Shown piece after piece: positions 6,179-6,670 of a stretch of DNA of 6,670 bases (positions are counted from its first letter, which is position 1; each line of letters opens with the position of its first letter). The notes beneath the pieces are model-generated. The model saw nothing but the letters and a program-made list of their open reading frames with translations, was not told the origin of the DNA and ran no database searches. The stretch comes from JBFMHD01 sp040752395 [NCBI: Candidatus Hydrogenedentota bacterium] (GTDB lineage Bacteria > JBFMHD01): NCBI GenBank assembly GCA_040752395.1, contig JBFMHD010000152.1:1-6670 (forward strand), written 5' to 3'. The position numbers and the translations under genes are program-made.

Positions 6179-6325
6179 CTATAGTAAATTAATATTTTTA
6201 TAATAATTTCCTTCGTATACTATAATTTCATCACCAGATTGGGCTTCAGATATAGCTTTTTTTATCGTCAAAAACGCCTGGTCAAAGTCTTTTGGCTCAA
6301 TTACTGAAACTGAACACTTAAACAT
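6179..6325 (-). CDS. 48-residue frame resembling the start of a right-handed beta-helix protein
   Basis: The frame runs from ATG 6325 to TAG 6179, with AAGGA (6338-6334) 8 nt upstream of the ATG. Its segment AFLTIKKAISEAQSGDEIIV, then YEGNYYKNINL, fits the opening of pectate-lyase/NosD-like beta-helix proteins, whose common pattern is IQ.AI..A..GD.I.V..G.Y.ENI. Those proteins normally continue for hundreds of residues; this one stops right after the first turn. I found no continuation in the other minus frames down to 6088. There is no signal peptide. It may be a decayed gene truncated by a stop or deletion, or a genuine small protein. It is divergent from, and close to, the double-glycine frame on the + strand. 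Confidence 0.5.
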   Translation of the reverse strand: MFKCSVSVIEPKDFDQAFLTIKKAISEAQSGDEIIVYEGNYYKNINLL

Positions 6326-6354
6326 TTTTCTTATCCTTCAATAAAAAATTCATA

Positions 6355-6510
6355 ATTAAGGATTTAAAAAAGAACCAGAAGATCAGCAGACAGGAGTTGA
6401 AAAAAGTCATAGGTGGAAACATCGGGACTTACCTTAGTGGGACCCTGGGCGGCATAAAGAATCCTGCTCCTGAGAGAGGGATTATTATAACAGTACCTGA
6501 TCCGACATAA
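6355..6510 (+). CDS. Double-glycine-leader peptide precursor, start codon unclear
   Basis: A + frame, open from 6322 to TAA 6508-6510, encodes KISRQELKKVIGG followed by a 30-residue core. Counting back from the GG, Ile-12, Ser-11, Glu-8, Leu-7, Val-4, Gly-2 and Gly-1 match the classical leader cut by C39-peptidase ABC transporters, as in bacteriocins and related secreted peptides. The core starts NIGTYLSGTLGG and ends ITVPDPT. It has five Gly, four Pro, five Ile and no Cys, so disulfide or lanthionine rings are unlikely. There is no ATG, GTG or TTG at a sensible place. The coordinates use ATT 6355. A well-spaced AAGGA (6358-6362) lies 7 nt before AAG 6370, where an ATG would give a leader of ordinary length, so the start may have mutated or been misread. 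No transporter or modifying enzyme is in the window. A hairpin terminator follows. Confidence 0.5.
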   Translation: MKDLKKNQKISRQELKKVIGGNIGTYLSGTLGGIKNPAPERGIIITVPDPT

Positions 6511-6527
6511 AAAGAATGTGACTCTCC

Positions 6528-6564
6528 TGTCGGCTGCCTGGCACAGCAACCGACACTTGTTTTT
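6528..6564 (+). terminator. Rho-independent terminator after the double-glycine frame
   Basis: TGTCGG (6528-6533) pairs with CCGACA (6550-6555). An alternative inner register pairs GCTG with CAGC. The T-rich tail TTGTTTTT follows at 6557-6564. The hairpin begins 18 nt after the TAA of the peptide frame, a normal spacing for a terminator. Confidence 0.6.
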
Positions 6565-6574
6565 GATTATCGTA

Positions 6575-6640
6575 CCTGCCTTCGACTTAAGACGATGACC
6601 ATCTTCTCCAAGTTATCGATGGTAACCTGATTTAGGCAGG
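6575..6640. other. Nested inverted repeats in the otherwise empty right end
   Basis: CCTGCC (6575-6580) is complementary to GGCAGG (6635-6640). Nested inside, ACCATC (6598-6603) is complementary to GATGGT (6618-6623) with a 14 nt loop. No T-tract follows. All six frames of 6565-6670 are short and unrecognised. It could be part of a structured RNA, a mobile-element end, or chance. Confidence 0.3.
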
Positions 6641-6670
6641 ACATTCGGCACTATCACTGCCCGCAACAGT

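Noticed and set aside
6364-6549. 61-residue minus-strand frame
   Set aside because: It is antisense to the double-glycine frame and to the terminator hairpin, lacks a ribosome site, and its product resembles nothing I recognise; the + frame is far more protein-like.

Overview
The window looks like chromosomal DNA from an uncultured, probably Gram-negative bacterium of fairly low GC content. Three things point that way. There is an outer-membrane barrel of the PorV/UPF0164 type. Genes use ordinary Shine-Dalgarno sites. The gaps between genes carry degenerate islands of tandem 7-8 bp repeats, which I associate with candidate-phylum genomes. I cannot name the phylum from the sequence; candidate groups such as Omnitrophota or WOR-3 are only a guess.

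Layout. On the + strand, 17-1510 encodes an outer-membrane beta-barrel with a C-terminal TolB-N/FlgO-like domain. Its first ~75 codons, including the apparent signal peptide, are made of repeat-island DNA. The convergent gap 1511-1648 holds the orphan 3' end of a retropepsin-like aspartic protease and a weak hairpin flanked by A/T tracts. A minus-strand set follows, read from right to left. glmS (5870-4038) makes glucosamine-6-phosphate. An intracellular-type subtilisin (4006-3032) starts 31 bp after it. larC, the nickel chelatase of the nickel-pincer cofactor (2824-1649, TTG start), lies 207 bp further on, beyond a second repeat island. A third island fills the glmS leader and supplies its Shine-Dalgarno sequence. 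A plausible promoter lies just upstream of that island.

The right end (6100-6670) has no long gene but two short reading frames of note. On the minus strand, 6325-6179 encodes 48 residues resembling the first turn of a right-handed beta-helix protein. On the + strand, a frame ending at 6510 contains a textbook double-glycine secretion leader (ISRQELKKVIGG) and a 30-residue cysteine-free core. It is followed by a good Rho-independent terminator but lacks a canonical start codon.

The genes do not form one pathway. glmS feeds cell-envelope precursor synthesis, the subtilisin is probably cytoplasmic, and larC is separated from the other lar genes. The most unusual content is the repeat family, whose three islands all sit at gene 5' ends and contribute coding or translation-initiation sequence, and the double-glycine peptide frame.
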